Assembly: GCA_902779355.1 (NCBI GenBank)
Contig: CACZBF010000019.1
Span: forward strand, 1-40,252
Length of the DNA: 40,252 bases
DNA from: an uncultured Lachnospiraceae bacterium
Lineage (GTDB): Bacteria; Bacillota; Clostridia; Lachnospirales; Lachnospiraceae
Reading direction: 5' to 3'
Below are positions 22,496 to 32,130 of the stretch, piece after piece. Positions within the stretch are counted from its first letter, which is position 1. The number at the start of each line of letters is the position of its first letter. A program made the translations under genes and the position numbers. The notes below the pieces were generated by a model that saw only the letters and a program-made list of their open reading frames with translations, did not search any database and had not been told where the DNA came from.

Positions 22496-23452
22496 TTATC
22501 TCTTGTCTTTGTCAATGGCCTCCAAAAACACCACTGCGATAAATGCGTAAATGATCGAAAAAAGCGCGAGAAATCCCCAGCATGCCAGAAGATTCTGCAG
22601 ATCATAGTTATAATTCGGATTCTGGCTCATTTTCGCCATCTCCTGTAAAATGACCTCTCTCCCTCCGTTTTCCTGGATCATGGCAAGGACATTGCCAAGC
22701 GTCATCCCGTTGCCCAGTGAGACTCCTCCACCGACAGAGACAAGCGTATTCCAGATCGTCACGGACGGAAGCCCGTTAAAGTTACCGCTGATGCAAAGTG
22801 CCTGCATCCCCCACTTGGAAATCATCAGATCCGTCAAACTGTTCAGCGATGCCGGCAGGGAAAAGAATCCACCGGAAAACAGGAGCTGAATGATCAAAAG
22901 AAACGGCATCACGGTCATGGCAGTGGTGGTCGTATGTACGATCGCAGATATCATGAGCGCCATCATATCCGATGCATACGTGATAAAAAATAAGGTCAGA
23001 TAGATCTCCAGTACAGGACTTGCAATGAGCAGCCCGGTCTCAGGCAGCGGCATCCTGACAAGCACACATACAAATAAGGTCACGCCTGCCTGTATCGCAC
23101 AAAGACACATCTGATAGATCATATGTGCAGCCACATAGGAGGTGATATGGAGTCCGGCGCGATGCTCTCGTTTTAAGATCGCACGCTCCCGACAGATCAC
23201 CTGGATGGAATTGAAAAAGCCATTCCAGATACAGACACAGGTCAGTGCAAATGTACCGGTCTGCGTCCCTTCCATGTTGACAAACGTGGATCCGCCGACC
23301 ACCATTGCCACCAATCCCGCGATGATCGCGGCCATGGGCAGCACCTTCCAGTCGCTCTGATAGATAAAAAGCCGGAACAGCTTCCCGAGACAGATGCCGA
23401 TCTGTCCGAGTCTTCCGGTATGTTTCAGATCCTGCGCATCCACCTGTCTCAC
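22496..23452 (-). CDS. ABC-2-type transporter permease
   Basis: 318 aa with about six membrane helices. It looks like the membrane half of an ABCG-type exporter. A soluble N-terminus (1-35) precedes TM1, and a long loop (about 215-285, with NYNYDLQN) lies before the last helix. The start is GTG at 23452, overlapping the stop of the ATPase gene as GTGA. The two proteins must therefore be translationally coupled partners. The substrate is unknown. Confidence 0.85.
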   Translation of the reverse strand: MRQVDAQDLKHTGRLGQIGICLGKLFRLFIYQSDWKVLPMAAIIAGLVAMVVGGSTFVNMEGTQTGTFALTCVCIWNGFFNSIQVICRERAILKREHRAGLHITSYVAAHMIYQMCLCAIQAGVTLFVCVLVRMPLPETGLLIASPVLEIYLTLFFITYASDMMALMISAIVHTTTTAMTVMPFLLIIQLLFSGGFFSLPASLNSLTDLMISKWGMQALCISGNFNGLPSVTIWNTLVSVGGGVSLGNGMTLGNVLAMIQENGGREVILQEMAKMSQNPNYNYDLQNLLACWGFLALFSIIYAFIAVVFLEAIDKDKR

Positions 23453-24798
23453 CCCGCTCTCTTCGCAGCAAATTCGCTGTAGCGTTCCACGTATTCGTCC
23501 GCTCTGCCTTCTCCGCCTTCGTCCTTCTGATTGATCGAAAGCAGGATCTCTTCCATATTGTCCTTCTCGAAAAAGTCCTTCGCCTCCGCGATACTGCCAT
23601 AAAACGCAAGCCTGCCGGTACGGTCAGCATCCTTTGCCAGGACGATCACGTCGTCAAACAGATCCATCACGCGATCCGGCGTATGCGTGATCACGATCAC
23701 GATCTTTCCCTCATTCGCGATCTCTCGTAGCTTCTGAAAAAGGCTTCTTGCGATGACACCATCCAGTCCGGAATCCGGCTCATCCAGAATAAACAGATCC
23801 GGGTCGGAGATGAGTTCCAATGCAATGGAAACGCGTTTTCTCTGTCCGCCGGACAATTTGTTGAGGAGATTATGCTTTACGGATTGCAGTCCGAAGATAT
23901 CCAGAACTTCCTGGATCCGCGCTTCACGCTCCTTCCGCTTCATCCCCTTCGGCAGGCGGAGCTTCGCTGCATCGCGGAGCGTCATCAGTACCGAATCGCT
24001 GCCCCGCATCAAGTCCTGCTGCGGCACAAAGCCGATGCTGTATTTCATGCTTTCATAGCTTTTATAGATATCGTTTCCGTTCAGTAACGGCTCTGCATCT
24101 GCCTTTTCATAACCGGTGACGGCATTCAAAAATGTGGTCTTCCCCGCGCCGGATCCGCCAAGCAGCAATACCATATGGCCAGATGGGATAGAAAGGTGGA
24201 TATCCCTGAGCAGCACCTTCTTTTTGAAGAACTCCTTCGCCGTGCGTTCGTTCAGGTTCATCGTCAGACCGTTCTGGATCTTAGCAACCGATGACCCACT
24301 GATCCTGGCTGCCTGCTCCGGATCCTCTGTATCCTCCTGTATCGGTTGAAAACTCTTTCCAAACCCCCAGATCAACGCCGTCACGCATTCCAAAAGAAGC
24401 CATGGGAGAATCCACCATTTGGATCTTTGAAAAAGCCTAAACAACCCAAAATAGATCCGGACTGCGTACACAATTCCCGCTATCCCAATTGAAAGCGTGA
24501 TGATGTTTAGGATCTGGTCAAACCAACTACCATCTTTCAGTAACGTGCCAAGCAGCTGGGACAGATAAGCACCGGTAATAAAGATGCAGTAATTCCTGCC
24601 GTCTTCCTCTTTCTTTGCGGCTACTGCGATCTGATAGTGACGTACCACCGGAACGAACGCCAGCATTGGCCTGCCTCCTGTCTTTTTCAGCACGCCCCAC
24701 AGACCGACCGAAGTCAAAAAGTAACCTATGAGACGTGTCACAAGCTCAAAGATCACTAAATAGATCCCTTCCATTCCAAGCAATTGCCCTGCATCCAT
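23449..24798 (-). CDS. ABC transporter ATPase fused to an N-terminal four-helix membrane domain
   Basis: 449 aa. Residues 1-155 contain about four membrane helices with a polar loop (RPMLAFVPVVRHYQIA), resembling the DUF5684-type membrane domain. The ATPase domain begins near residue 190, with Walker A GGSGAGKTT, signature LSGGQRKR, Walker B LFILDEPDSGLD and a switch His in ITHTPD. Having the membrane domain N-terminal to the ATPase is the reverse of human ABCG2 and unlike the exporters in the neighbouring cluster. It works with the permease just downstream. Located inside a c-di-GMP signalling operon. Confidence 0.86.
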   Translation of the reverse strand: MDAGQLLGMEGIYLVIFELVTRLIGYFLTSVGLWGVLKKTGGRPMLAFVPVVRHYQIAVAAKKEEDGRNYCIFITGAYLSQLLGTLLKDGSWFDQILNIITLSIGIAGIVYAVRIYFGLFRLFQRSKWWILPWLLLECVTALIWGFGKSFQPIQEDTEDPEQAARISGSSVAKIQNGLTMNLNERTAKEFFKKKVLLRDIHLSIPSGHMVLLLGGSGAGKTTFLNAVTGYEKADAEPLLNGNDIYKSYESMKYSIGFVPQQDLMRGSDSVLMTLRDAAKLRLPKGMKRKEREARIQEVLDIFGLQSVKHNLLNKLSGGQRKRVSIALELISDPDLFILDEPDSGLDGVIARSLFQKLREIANEGKIVIVITHTPDRVMDLFDDVIVLAKDADRTGRLAFYGSIAEAKDFFEKDNMEEILLSINQKDEGGEGRADEYVERYSEFAAKRAG

Positions 24799-24831
24799 CC
24801 TTTTCGTTCCCTTTCGTGTTTAACTGTATGG

Positions 24832-27051
24832 TTACCGCCGCTCTTTTTTCTTTTTCACTTCCGTTTGGAGATCTTTTCTCAGATACTTCCGCAGGATCTC
24901 ATCCAGCCGCTCCGGATCGATGGGCTTTGCCAGAAAATCGTTGAACCCGGCTTCCTTGTAGGAATTCTCGGCCCCGCTTAAGGCATTGGCAGTCAGCGCG
25001 ATGATGATCGCGCTTTGCCCGCCCTCCTTTGCGCGGATTCTTTGCATGGCTTCCACGCCGTCCATCTCCGGCATCATGTGATCCATAAAGATGATGTCAA
25101 ACGGCTTTAAGCGTTCAAAACACTGGATCGCGGCCTTTCCGCTCTCCACCATGATCGGATTGATCTCATAATACTTCAACGCGCTCTTTGCGACTTTCAG
25201 GTTCACCGAATTGTCATCCACGATCAGCACTTTGGCTTTCGGCGCTTTCATCGTGACCTGAAATACATCCGTGTTGGTCCTGGAAAGTGCTTCCTGGATA
25301 TCACCGATAGGCTGCCAATCCTTGACATCGCTCATGATGTCAAAGGAAAAGATCGAACCCATCCCATAGACGCTGTCTACCTCCATCTTGCCATGCATCA
25401 TATCCACAAGACGTTTAGAGATCGCAAGCCCCAGCCCCGTGCCGTCTCCTGTGCGGTTACGCTTGGTATCCACCTGATTGAAGATATCGAAAATATGGGG
25501 CAGATCCTCTTCCTTGATCCCGATTCCGGTGTCGCGTACGCGCACCTTGATGCGGCATTTCTCATTCCCGAGCCTGTCATAATTCATGCTGAGCTCGACG
25601 CTGCCTTCGTCGGTGAATTTTACCGCATTGGCAAGGATGTTCAGGAAAATCTGTCTGACGCGCACCGCATCGCCGACCAGGTTATCCGGAAAATCAGGAT
25701 CCACATGGACGATCAGCTCGATCTTTTTATCCTCCGCTGTCACCCTGATCATGGCAACCACGTCATTGATCAGAGAAGACATCTGGTAGGGCTCGCAAAC
25801 CAGATCCATCTTCCCGGACTCGATTTTGGAAAAATCAAGGATATCATTGATAATCGCAATCAAGGTATGCGTCGCGGAGTTGATCATGGCCGCATTTTTC
25901 TTCGTCTCCGCATCCGGGCAGTCCCTTAGGATCGTCTGTGTCATTCCACTGATCACATTCATCGGCGTACGGATCTCATGGGACATATTTGCAAGGAAAT
26001 TACTCTTGGCCTGGCTGGCACTGTTTGCTTCCAGAACGAGTTCTTCCTCTTTCGTAATATCGTTCATCGTCAGGATGTATCCATACGGTTCTCCGTAATC
26101 ATCCAACGCAACCGTCATATTCACGGCATATTTCCGGTCATCTCCAGGCATCTGGCTCTTAAAGAGGATATTGGATTCTTTTTCCAGGCGTTCCAAAACC
26201 TCTTCTTTCGTCTGCTCCATCGTCAAGATCTCTTCGATGCTCTGGCCCTCACTTACCCCCAGTTCCTCACTCGCAAATTTGTTTGAGACCACTGCATGCA
26301 AGGACTCATCCAAAATAACAATCCCCTCATTGACCACATTCTGGGCATAATCGCCCATGGTTTTTGAGGAGATGGAAAACGTGTTGTATTTTTCGGCCGC
26401 CAGGTACCACAGCAGCATAGAAATCCCGGCACCAAAGCCCGACAGTGGCAAGCCGAATTCCATCCATCTGACCAAAAATGTATCCGGGATTGCACAGATC
26501 GCGATCACGACGTTTGCGACCAGGATGCCGTACAGTAGCTTTTTTTCCCGTTTATGGGTCATGTTTTTGAACCAGAGAAACCATGCAGAAAAGCCCATCG
26601 AGCAGATCACGATGATATAGATCGTATGGAAGGTCCTTTCCGGACAGGGAACCGCCTGAAACGTGGTCCAAGTTCCGACTTGAACAAACCGGTCTACACC
26701 GGCCCTGGAATAGATTAGCCAATCCGCCACCGCATAAACCGTCAATGCGACACGGATCAGATTTTGTGCTATTTGAGAGAGTCTGGTTTTTTTTAATCCG
26801 AGAATCGTTTCTGCCAACGGATAGGCCACGACGCCTGCGAGCGCGAGCCTTCGAAACCACACGCAGACCTCCGGATCCTGGCAAAATCCGACCATGCCGT
26901 ATCCAATGGGCCAGATGCCTGCGGACAATCCGAGGATCAGCATGGTATTCCGAAAATACCCCGCATCTTTCTCTCTCTGAAAAAACAGTATGCCGTAAAT
27001 GATAGAATGACTGCCGACAACGATCAGGCTTACACTTAACGCCGCTCCCAT
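24832..27051 (-). CDS. Hybrid sensor histidine kinase with receiver domain
   Basis: 739 aa. An N-terminal block of seven predicted membrane helices (about 1-220), like 7TM sensor regions, leads to a PAS-like domain (235-335). The kinase core has H-box SHEIRTP (His358), N-box NILANAVKFT, G1 DTGIGI and G2 GTGLGLAIS. The C-terminal receiver (about 605-725) carries the acceptor Asp657 in FMDHMMPEMDG. Phosphate is expected to pass from His358 to Asp657, then to an HPt protein. A free HPt protein is encoded two genes upstream. It is 16 bp after the HD-GYP gene. Confidence 0.95.
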   Translation of the reverse strand: MGAALSVSLIVVGSHSIIYGILFFQREKDAGYFRNTMLILGLSAGIWPIGYGMVGFCQDPEVCVWFRRLALAGVVAYPLAETILGLKKTRLSQIAQNLIRVALTVYAVADWLIYSRAGVDRFVQVGTWTTFQAVPCPERTFHTIYIIVICSMGFSAWFLWFKNMTHKREKKLLYGILVANVVIAICAIPDTFLVRWMEFGLPLSGFGAGISMLLWYLAAEKYNTFSISSKTMGDYAQNVVNEGIVILDESLHAVVSNKFASEELGVSEGQSIEEILTMEQTKEEVLERLEKESNILFKSQMPGDDRKYAVNMTVALDDYGEPYGYILTMNDITKEEELVLEANSASQAKSNFLANMSHEIRTPMNVISGMTQTILRDCPDAETKKNAAMINSATHTLIAIINDILDFSKIESGKMDLVCEPYQMSSLINDVVAMIRVTAEDKKIELIVHVDPDFPDNLVGDAVRVRQIFLNILANAVKFTDEGSVELSMNYDRLGNEKCRIKVRVRDTGIGIKEEDLPHIFDIFNQVDTKRNRTGDGTGLGLAISKRLVDMMHGKMEVDSVYGMGSIFSFDIMSDVKDWQPIGDIQEALSRTNTDVFQVTMKAPKAKVLIVDDNSVNLKVAKSALKYYEINPIMVESGKAAIQCFERLKPFDIIFMDHMMPEMDGVEAMQRIRAKEGGQSAIIIALTANALSGAENSYKEAGFNDFLAKPIDPERLDEILRKYLRKDLQTEVKKKKERR

Positions 27052-27067
27052 TTTTCCCCCGTCAGAT

Positions 27068-28516
27068 TCAGCGATCCTTGTTCTTATCCAGTGCGATCTC
27101 GATCCGCTCCCGCAGATAGATCGGATTCACAGGCTTCAAGATATAATCCTTCGCACCGACTTTATTACAGCGGAGCACGGTATCTCTATTTGCGATCGCC
27201 GTCAAAAACACCACCGCCAGATCATGATGGGTTTCCCGGATCACCTCCACCGTAGATACGCCGTCCATCTCCGGCATATCAATATCCATGATGAGAAGAT
27301 CGGGCGCTCCCTTGGCTTCCAGATACTTCAGACACGCGGCGCCGCTCTCCAGTGTCATAATGTTATATTCATCCTCCAGCGCCGCTCTGGTCTGCCCGAG
27401 AGAAACCTTGCTGTCATCGACCACAAGGATTGTTTTTCTCACTTTGTCCTTATCGGCAGGATCGTCGTTATCGGTATCGATCCCCGAAATAGACTCTTTC
27501 ATCAGGTATCCGGAATCTGTAATAAATACCATCCGGTAACGAAGATCGCTGCTCAAGTCCACTTCTTTCCCGGTTTCGTAGATTTTGATGCACGGCCGCA
27601 GAGACTGCGTCGTCTGTCCGGTCACAACCGCCCGTTCTCCATTGGAAAGAATGACATCCATTCCCGGCGGATAAGGCGGAATCACAGATTGCACCGTCTC
27701 TACCACATGCTGATCAAATAGGATGCCGGCGCCACCGATCAGATACTCCAATGCGTCAATGGGCGGGACAGGCCCCTTATAAGGTCTGTTGCTGGTCAAT
27801 GCGTCAAATACATCCACTGCATGGATGATCTTGGCATACAACGGGATCTCATCGCTGCTTTTCCCGTAAGGGTAGCCGGAACCGTTTTCATTCTCATGGT
27901 GGGAAAGGACCGCAATCCGGATCTTCATGTTGACAAGCGGATTGGAGGAGATCAGCTCATAGCTGTACTGCGGATGGCGCCGAACCTCTTCAAACTCCTC
28001 ATCCGTCAGTCTGTCCTTCTTGTTGAGGATCTTCGGATCGATCTGTGTCTTGCCGAGGTCATGGCAGAGCGCCGCAATCGCGATCTCATTCATCTGATTG
28101 ATGGAAAGCCCCATCTTAATAGCCACCGCCACCGAATAGATCGCGACATTGACGGTATGGTGATAGGTATAGTCATCATAAGAGCGGATATCCAGAAGAT
28201 CCAGACTGATCTCTTCCAGAGAGGAGATCTCCTTGATCAGGTTGGACGCCGCTTGCAGGATGCTGTCGATATCCACATTTGCGACAGCATCGATCGCTGC
28301 CTCGATCGTCTTTTCACTGACAGCCTCCGCAACCTTGATATCCTTGGAAAAGGCATCGGTGATATACGCACCGAGATAGCCGTCCTTCTTCAGACGGGCG
28401 ATAAAGCGCGGTGTCAGCTCAACCCCTTTTTCAAGCAGGGTTGCCTTATTACGCGTATGGATCTTTCTGCCCAGGATCATGCCCGGTTTCAGGTCTTGTA
28501 TTGCAACAAATCTCAT
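27068..28516 (-). CDS. HD-GYP c-di-GMP phosphodiesterase with C-terminal receiver
   Basis: 482 aa. Residues 1-60 match the DUF3391-like lead-in (KPGMILGRKI). The HD-GYP domain (about 110-275) has CHDLGK (His152, Asp153), HPQYSYE, HHENENGSGYP (206-216) and VDVFDALTSNRPY, so hydrolysis of c-di-GMP is likely. The receiver domain (about 361-480) has DDS and the acceptor Asp411 in MDIDMPEMDG. HD-GYP proteins with the receiver at the C-terminus are less common than the reverse order. It follows the HPt gene with one base between stop and start, so the relay HPt to receiver is well supported by context. Confidence 0.95.
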   Translation of the reverse strand: MRFVAIQDLKPGMILGRKIHTRNKATLLEKGVELTPRFIARLKKDGYLGAYITDAFSKDIKVAEAVSEKTIEAAIDAVANVDIDSILQAASNLIKEISSLEEISLDLLDIRSYDDYTYHHTVNVAIYSVAVAIKMGLSINQMNEIAIAALCHDLGKTQIDPKILNKKDRLTDEEFEEVRRHPQYSYELISSNPLVNMKIRIAVLSHHENENGSGYPYGKSSDEIPLYAKIIHAVDVFDALTSNRPYKGPVPPIDALEYLIGGAGILFDQHVVETVQSVIPPYPPGMDVILSNGERAVVTGQTTQSLRPCIKIYETGKEVDLSSDLRYRMVFITDSGYLMKESISGIDTDNDDPADKDKVRKTILVVDDSKVSLGQTRAALEDEYNIMTLESGAACLKYLEAKGAPDLLIMDIDMPEMDGVSTVEVIRETHHDLAVVFLTAIANRDTVLRCNKVGAKDYILKPVNPIYLRERIEIALDKNKDR

Positions 28517-28517
28517 G

Positions 28518-29132
28518 TCATCTCTCTCCCTTGTGCTCTCTTAACTTTGCGCAACACGCCGCGACTGCATCTGCTTCCAGATCACGGACCGCCGGCTCCA
28601 TTTCTATCATAATCCCCTCATATTGCTCCGGAACCTTCATAGACCGCATGGTCTCAAACGCTTCCTGCAACGCTGAAATATCAAAGGATTGCATCGCAGC
28701 ATCTGTTTTTTCCACCAGATCAAAAAAGGTCTCTTCGTCATACTCCTGTCCGATATCACAGGCACCGGTGATGATCTTGAATCGCTCCGCCAGATCCAGA
28801 AATGCCTCGCAAAAAGAATCCGTGTCCCGCTTGATCGGCTTGAGATCCTCATCTTTGCCTGCAGTCTCCAGCGCAAATGCGGCATCAAAGAGATCCGATC
28901 CAAACGATCGGAGCGCGGCCTTCATGGCATGTGCCTGGATCCTGTAGGAAGCAAAATTCTCCGGACTCGGGTTCTTCATCACCTTTTCCCGATATTCCTG
29001 TAAAAGTTCCGTCTGCTTTTTGGCCGAACTGACAAACTCCGTCAAAACGTCGATCAATACACTTTTTTCCGGAATGTAGCGATGTGCTGTTTCCCAATCA
29101 ATCCCTGTTATCTCCGGCAGATTGTAGTCCAA
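28518..29132 (-). CDS. HPt-domain phosphotransfer protein
   Basis: 204 aa, soluble and all-helical. HAMKA (His68, Lys71) fits the HPt HxxKG pattern on a helix that continues ALRSFGSDLF. The C-terminal half (about 105-200) is a second helical bundle without a matching His. It probably carries phosphate between the hybrid kinase receiver and the HD-GYP receiver. The start is TTG at 29132, supported by a strong SD (aggagg) six bases upstream; no ATG fits as well. First gene of the signalling operon. Confidence 0.85.
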   Translation of the reverse strand: MDYNLPEITGIDWETAHRYIPEKSVLIDVLTEFVSSAKKQTELLQEYREKVMKNPSPENFASYRIQAHAMKAALRSFGSDLFDAAFALETAGKDEDLKPIKRDTDSFCEAFLDLAERFKIITGACDIGQEYDEETFFDLVEKTDAAMQSFDISALQEAFETMRSMKVPEQYEGIMIEMEPAVRDLEADAVAACCAKLREHKGER

Positions 29133-29194
29133 TGTGATCCTCCTGAAAAGAGCCTGCTTCTCATCCTCTAAAAAATGAATACAAAATCATAGTC

Positions 29195-29200
29195 ATTTTA
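29195..29200 (-). promoter_or_regulatory. Likely promoter of the signalling operon (extended -10)
   Basis: The minus strand has TGATAAAAT, an extended -10 element, about 63 bp before the HPt start. A -35 at 17 bp (TGGAGT) is poor, so the assignment is tentative. Confidence 0.4.
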
Positions 29201-29234
29201 TCACAGATCCGCACAAAACTCCATTTTTTCTTAC

Positions 29235-29277
29235 AAAAAAGATCCCTCGCCGGACAATGCCGGGAGGGATCTTTTTT
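29235..29277 (-). terminator. Terminator of hpf
   Basis: The minus strand reads GATCCCTC-CCGGC with matching GCCGG-GAGGGATC and a run of six U. Its A-rich other side means it could also work on the plus strand, but no plus-strand gene precedes it. Confidence 0.9.
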
Positions 29278-29306
29278 CAAATTTGCGAAAGGAAATCCGC
29301 TTCTTT

Positions 29307-29834
29307 TTAATACTCCGGCTCGATCAGGCCGTAGGTATTTCCTTTTCTCTTATAGACGACGTTCACCTCGTCCGTCTCCGCGTTGCGGAATACAAAGAAA
29401 TTGTGACCCAGAAGCTCCATCTGCACGCAGGCGTCCTCCGGATACATGGGCTTCACATCAAACTTCTTGGTGCGGCTGATTTGGATCTCCTCATCGTTCT
29501 CGACTTCCTTCTCAATGAAGTCTTTCTTGAAAAAGCTCTCGCTCTGCTGCTGCGTCACGAGTTTTTTGCGATATTTCTTGAGCTGGCGCTCGATGATCTC
29601 CTCCACCAAGTCAATGGATACGTACATATCGTTGCTGACCTGCTCAGAACGGATGATGTTTCCTTTCATCGGGATCGTGACTTCGATCTTCTGCCGCTCT
29701 TTCTCAACGGAAAGCGTCACATGTGCCTCCGTATCGGGTGTAAAATACTTCTCGAGCTTTGAAAGCTTATCCTCGACTGCTGCCTTCAAGCCATCCGTCA
29801 GATCGATGTTTCTTCCGGTAATCGTAATTCGCAT
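29307..29834 (-). CDS. hpf: Long-form ribosome hibernation promoting factor
   Basis: 175 aa, the usual length for long HPF. The N-terminal S30AE domain starts MRITITGRNIDLTDGLKAAV and binds the ribosome decoding site. The C-terminal domain (about 118-175) has the conserved IVRTKKF-like and MYPEDACVQMELLGHNFFVF stretch that dimerises two 30S subunits to form 100S ribosomes. It acts in stationary phase or stress. Monocistronic, with its own promoter, a strong SD (aaggagg) and its own terminator. Confidence 0.97.
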   Translation of the reverse strand: MRITITGRNIDLTDGLKAAVEDKLSKLEKYFTPDTEAHVTLSVEKERQKIEVTIPMKGNIIRSEQVSNDMYVSIDLVEEIIERQLKKYRKKLVTQQQSESFFKKDFIEKEVENDEEIQISRTKKFDVKPMYPEDACVQMELLGHNFFVFRNAETDEVNVVYKRKGNTYGLIEPEY

Positions 29835-29870
29835 AGGATCTCCCTCCTTCTTCGCTCTTTTGATAGTTTC

Positions 29871-29899
29871 ATTATAGAAAAAAGTCGCCGTTTAGGCAA
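29871..29899 (-). promoter_or_regulatory. Promoter of hpf
   Basis: On the minus strand TTGCCT (29894-29899), a 17-bp spacer and perfect TATAAT (29871-29876), about 37 bp before the hpf start. Confidence 0.75.
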
Positions 29900-29907
29900 T
29901 GACAAAG

Positions 29908-30627
29908 TTAGTTCCAGCCACCGGTCAATCCGATGATCTGCCCCGTCATATAAGCCGGCGCATGTGCCACGGAAAAAATCAGTTCTGCTACCTCCTTTGG
30001 CGTTCCGAAACGCCCGGCCGGGATCTCCTCACAAAGCGCATCCCGCTCCTCTGCAGAGAGGTCTGCATTCATATCGGTGTCAATACAGCCAGGCGCGACC
30101 GCATTGACTTGGATATTGCTCGGTGCAAGCTCCTTTGCCAATGCCTTTGTCAGGGCATCCACAGCGCCCTTCGTCGCGGAATATGCGGCTTCACAGCTCG
30201 CACCGACGTTTCCCCAGACCGAAGAAACGTTGATGATGCGTCCCGCTTTTTTCTGCACCATGCCCGGGATCGCGTATTTCGTGAACAAAAAAGTGCCGGT
30301 GAGATTTGTTCGGATCAAGACATCCCAGGACTCCGGCGTCATGTCGGATAGCAGCCCCACATAAGAAATCCCGGCGTTGTTGATCAGGATGTCCACATCC
30401 TCACATTTTGAAAAAACCTGCGATACAAAGGTGCTGTCTCCGACGTGTCCCGCGAAAGTCCGCACGCGCACGTCATGCCGCGCGCCGAGCTGATCGGCAA
30501 GTTTTTCCAACTTTTCTGTGTTGTCTTTGCAGATCAAAATCAGGTCGTACCCTGCCGCTGCAAAGCGAGTGGCTGTTGCGGCACCGATCCCACGGGATGC
30601 ACCTGTGATCATAACAGTCTTTTTCAT
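29908..30627 (-). CDS. Short-chain dehydrogenase/reductase (FabG-like)
   Basis: 239 aa. Classical SDR: cofactor loop TGASRGIG near residue 8, NNAG, catalytic Ser in NVSSVWG, Tyr-x3-Lys in YSATKG, and a PG motif after the active site. It is an NAD(P)H-dependent oxidoreductase, likely a 3-oxoacyl-ACP reductase paralog, but no other fatty-acid genes are near, so the substrate is open. An upstream in-frame extension to 30696 is rejected because the ATG at 30627 has a strong SD (aaggagat) and the promoter lies inside the extension. Confidence 0.92.
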   Translation of the reverse strand: MKKTVMITGASRGIGAATATRFAAAGYDLILICKDNTEKLEKLADQLGARHDVRVRTFAGHVGDSTFVSQVFSKCEDVDILINNAGISYVGLLSDMTPESWDVLIRTNLTGTFLFTKYAIPGMVQKKAGRIINVSSVWGNVGASCEAAYSATKGAVDALTKALAKELAPSNIQVNAVAPGCIDTDMNADLSAEERDALCEEIPAGRFGTPKEVAELIFSVAHAPAYMTGQIIGLTGGWN

Positions 30628-30648
30628 GGCAGATCTCCTTCTTCGATG

Positions 30649-30677
30649 ATTGTAAGGGATGACGGGCCTGATTGCAA
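30649..30677 (-). promoter_or_regulatory. Promoter of the SDR gene
   Basis: On the minus strand TTGCAA (30672-30677), 17-bp spacer and TACAAT (30649-30654); predicted leader of about 15 nt before the ATG at 30627. Confidence 0.65.
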
Positions 30678-30690
30678 CCGCAATGCCTCT

Positions 30691-30719
30691 ATACAAAGCC
30701 GTTTGATTTATGATAAAAT
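30691..30719 (+). promoter_or_regulatory. Likely promoter of the butyrate CoA-transferase
   Basis: Extended -10 TGATAAAAT (TAAAAT at 30714-30719) with a weak -35 ATACAA 17 bp upstream. It is about 57 bp before the start codon and overlaps the divergent SDR promoter region only slightly. Confidence 0.45.
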
Positions 30720-30775
30720 CTTTTCATATGACGAATACAGAACCATCTGTTTACGGCAAACAAGGGAGGTACGAT

Positions 30776-32122
30776 ATGTCTTTTCAAGAAACCTATGAAA
30801 GCAAAAAAGTCTCTGCGGCCAAGGCTGTATCGGTCGTACAATCCGGCGACTGGATCGATTTCGGCTGGACCACCTGTACACCGGATGCGCTGGACAAAGC
30901 GCTGGCAGCACGCACCGATGAGTTGACCAACGTCAATCTGCGGGGCGGCATCCTGATGAAAAAGCCCGCGATTTTCGACCGGGAAGACGCTGGAGAGCAT
31001 TTCACCTGGAATTCCTGGCATATGTCCGGGATCGAGCGGAAGATGATCGCGCAGGGCTGCTCTTTCTACAGCCCGGTCAAGTATTCCGAACTTCCGCGGT
31101 ACTACCGGGATATGGATGCTTCCATCAAGCCGCGCATCTTCATGGTTCAGGTGACGCCGATGGACAAGCACGGCTACTTCAACTTCGGTCCGAATGCCTC
31201 TCACCTTGCTGCTGTGTGCGAGCGCGCAGATATCATCATCGTTGAGGTCAACAAGAATATGCCCCGCTGCCTCGGAGGCTATGAAAACTGCATCCACGTG
31301 GATCAGGTCACTTATATTGTGGAAGGCGACAATCCGCCGATCTGTGAAATGGGTGGCGGTGCACCTCCGTCCGATGTCGACAAGGCCGTGGCACAAAAAA
31401 TCGTGGAACTCATTCCCAACGGAGCCTGCCTGCAGCTCGGGATCGGCGGGATGCCGAACGCTGTCGGCGCCATGATCGCAGAATCCGACTTAAAGGACCT
31501 CGGCGTTCATACGGAGATGTATGTGGATGCCTTTGTGGATATCTCGAAAGCCGGCAAGATCACCGGCAGAAAGAAAAACCTGGATCCGGGCCGCCAGGTT
31601 TATGCCTTCGGCGCTGGGACGAAAAAACTGTATGATTTTATCGATGACAATCCGGAACTTATGAGTGCGCCGGTGGATTATACCAATGATGTGCGCGTGA
31701 TCGCTCAGCTTGACAATTTCATCTCCATCAACAACACCGTGGATGTGGATCTCTTCGGTCAGATCTCCGCAGAATCCTCCGGTATCAAGCACATCAGCGG
31801 TGCAGGCGGACAGCTGGATTTTGTCCTGGGTGCTTATCTGTCCAAGGGCGGCAAGAGCTTTATCTGCTGCTCCTCCACTTTTACGGACAAAAACGGCAAT
31901 CTTCAGTCCCGCATCCTGCCGACGCTGCATCCCGGCTCTGCCGTGACCGATACACGCGCCAACACGATGTATCTCGTCACGGAATACGGCATCGTCAATC
32001 TGAAAGGACTTACCACCTGGCAGAGAGCAGAAGCCATCATCGGGCTCGCACATCCGTCCTTCCGCGATGATCTGATCAAGGAAGCGGAAAAAATGAAAAT
32101 TTGGAAGAAGAGTAACAAGTAA
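30776..32122 (+). CDS. but: Butyryl-CoA:acetate CoA-transferase
   Basis: 448 aa. Catalyses the last step of butyrate formation in gut Clostridia: butyryl-CoA plus acetate gives butyrate plus acetyl-CoA. The sequence follows the Roseburia/Eubacterium enzyme closely in pattern: [33 protein letters not shown], catalytic Glu in QISAESSG, and [19 protein letters not shown]. 4-hydroxybutyrate and propionate CoA-transferases are close relatives and cannot be fully excluded. Start ATG at 30776 has SD gggagg at 30764-30769; an in-frame ATG at 30710 overlaps the promoter and is rejected. Monocistronic. Confidence 0.9.
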   Translation: MSFQETYESKKVSAAKAVSVVQSGDWIDFGWTTCTPDALDKALAARTDELTNVNLRGGILMKKPAIFDREDAGEHFTWNSWHMSGIERKMIAQGCSFYSPVKYSELPRYYRDMDASIKPRIFMVQVTPMDKHGYFNFGPNASHLAAVCERADIIIVEVNKNMPRCLGGYENCIHVDQVTYIVEGDNPPICEMGGGAPPSDVDKAVAQKIVELIPNGACLQLGIGGMPNAVGAMIAESDLKDLGVHTEMYVDAFVDISKAGKITGRKKNLDPGRQVYAFGAGTKKLYDFIDDNPELMSAPVDYTNDVRVIAQLDNFISINNTVDVDLFGQISAESSGIKHISGAGGQLDFVLGAYLSKGGKSFICCSSTFTDKNGNLQSRILPTLHPGSAVTDTRANTMYLVTEYGIVNLKGLTTWQRAEAIIGLAHPSFRDDLIKEAEKMKIWKKSNK

Positions 32123-32130
32123 TTTAATCC

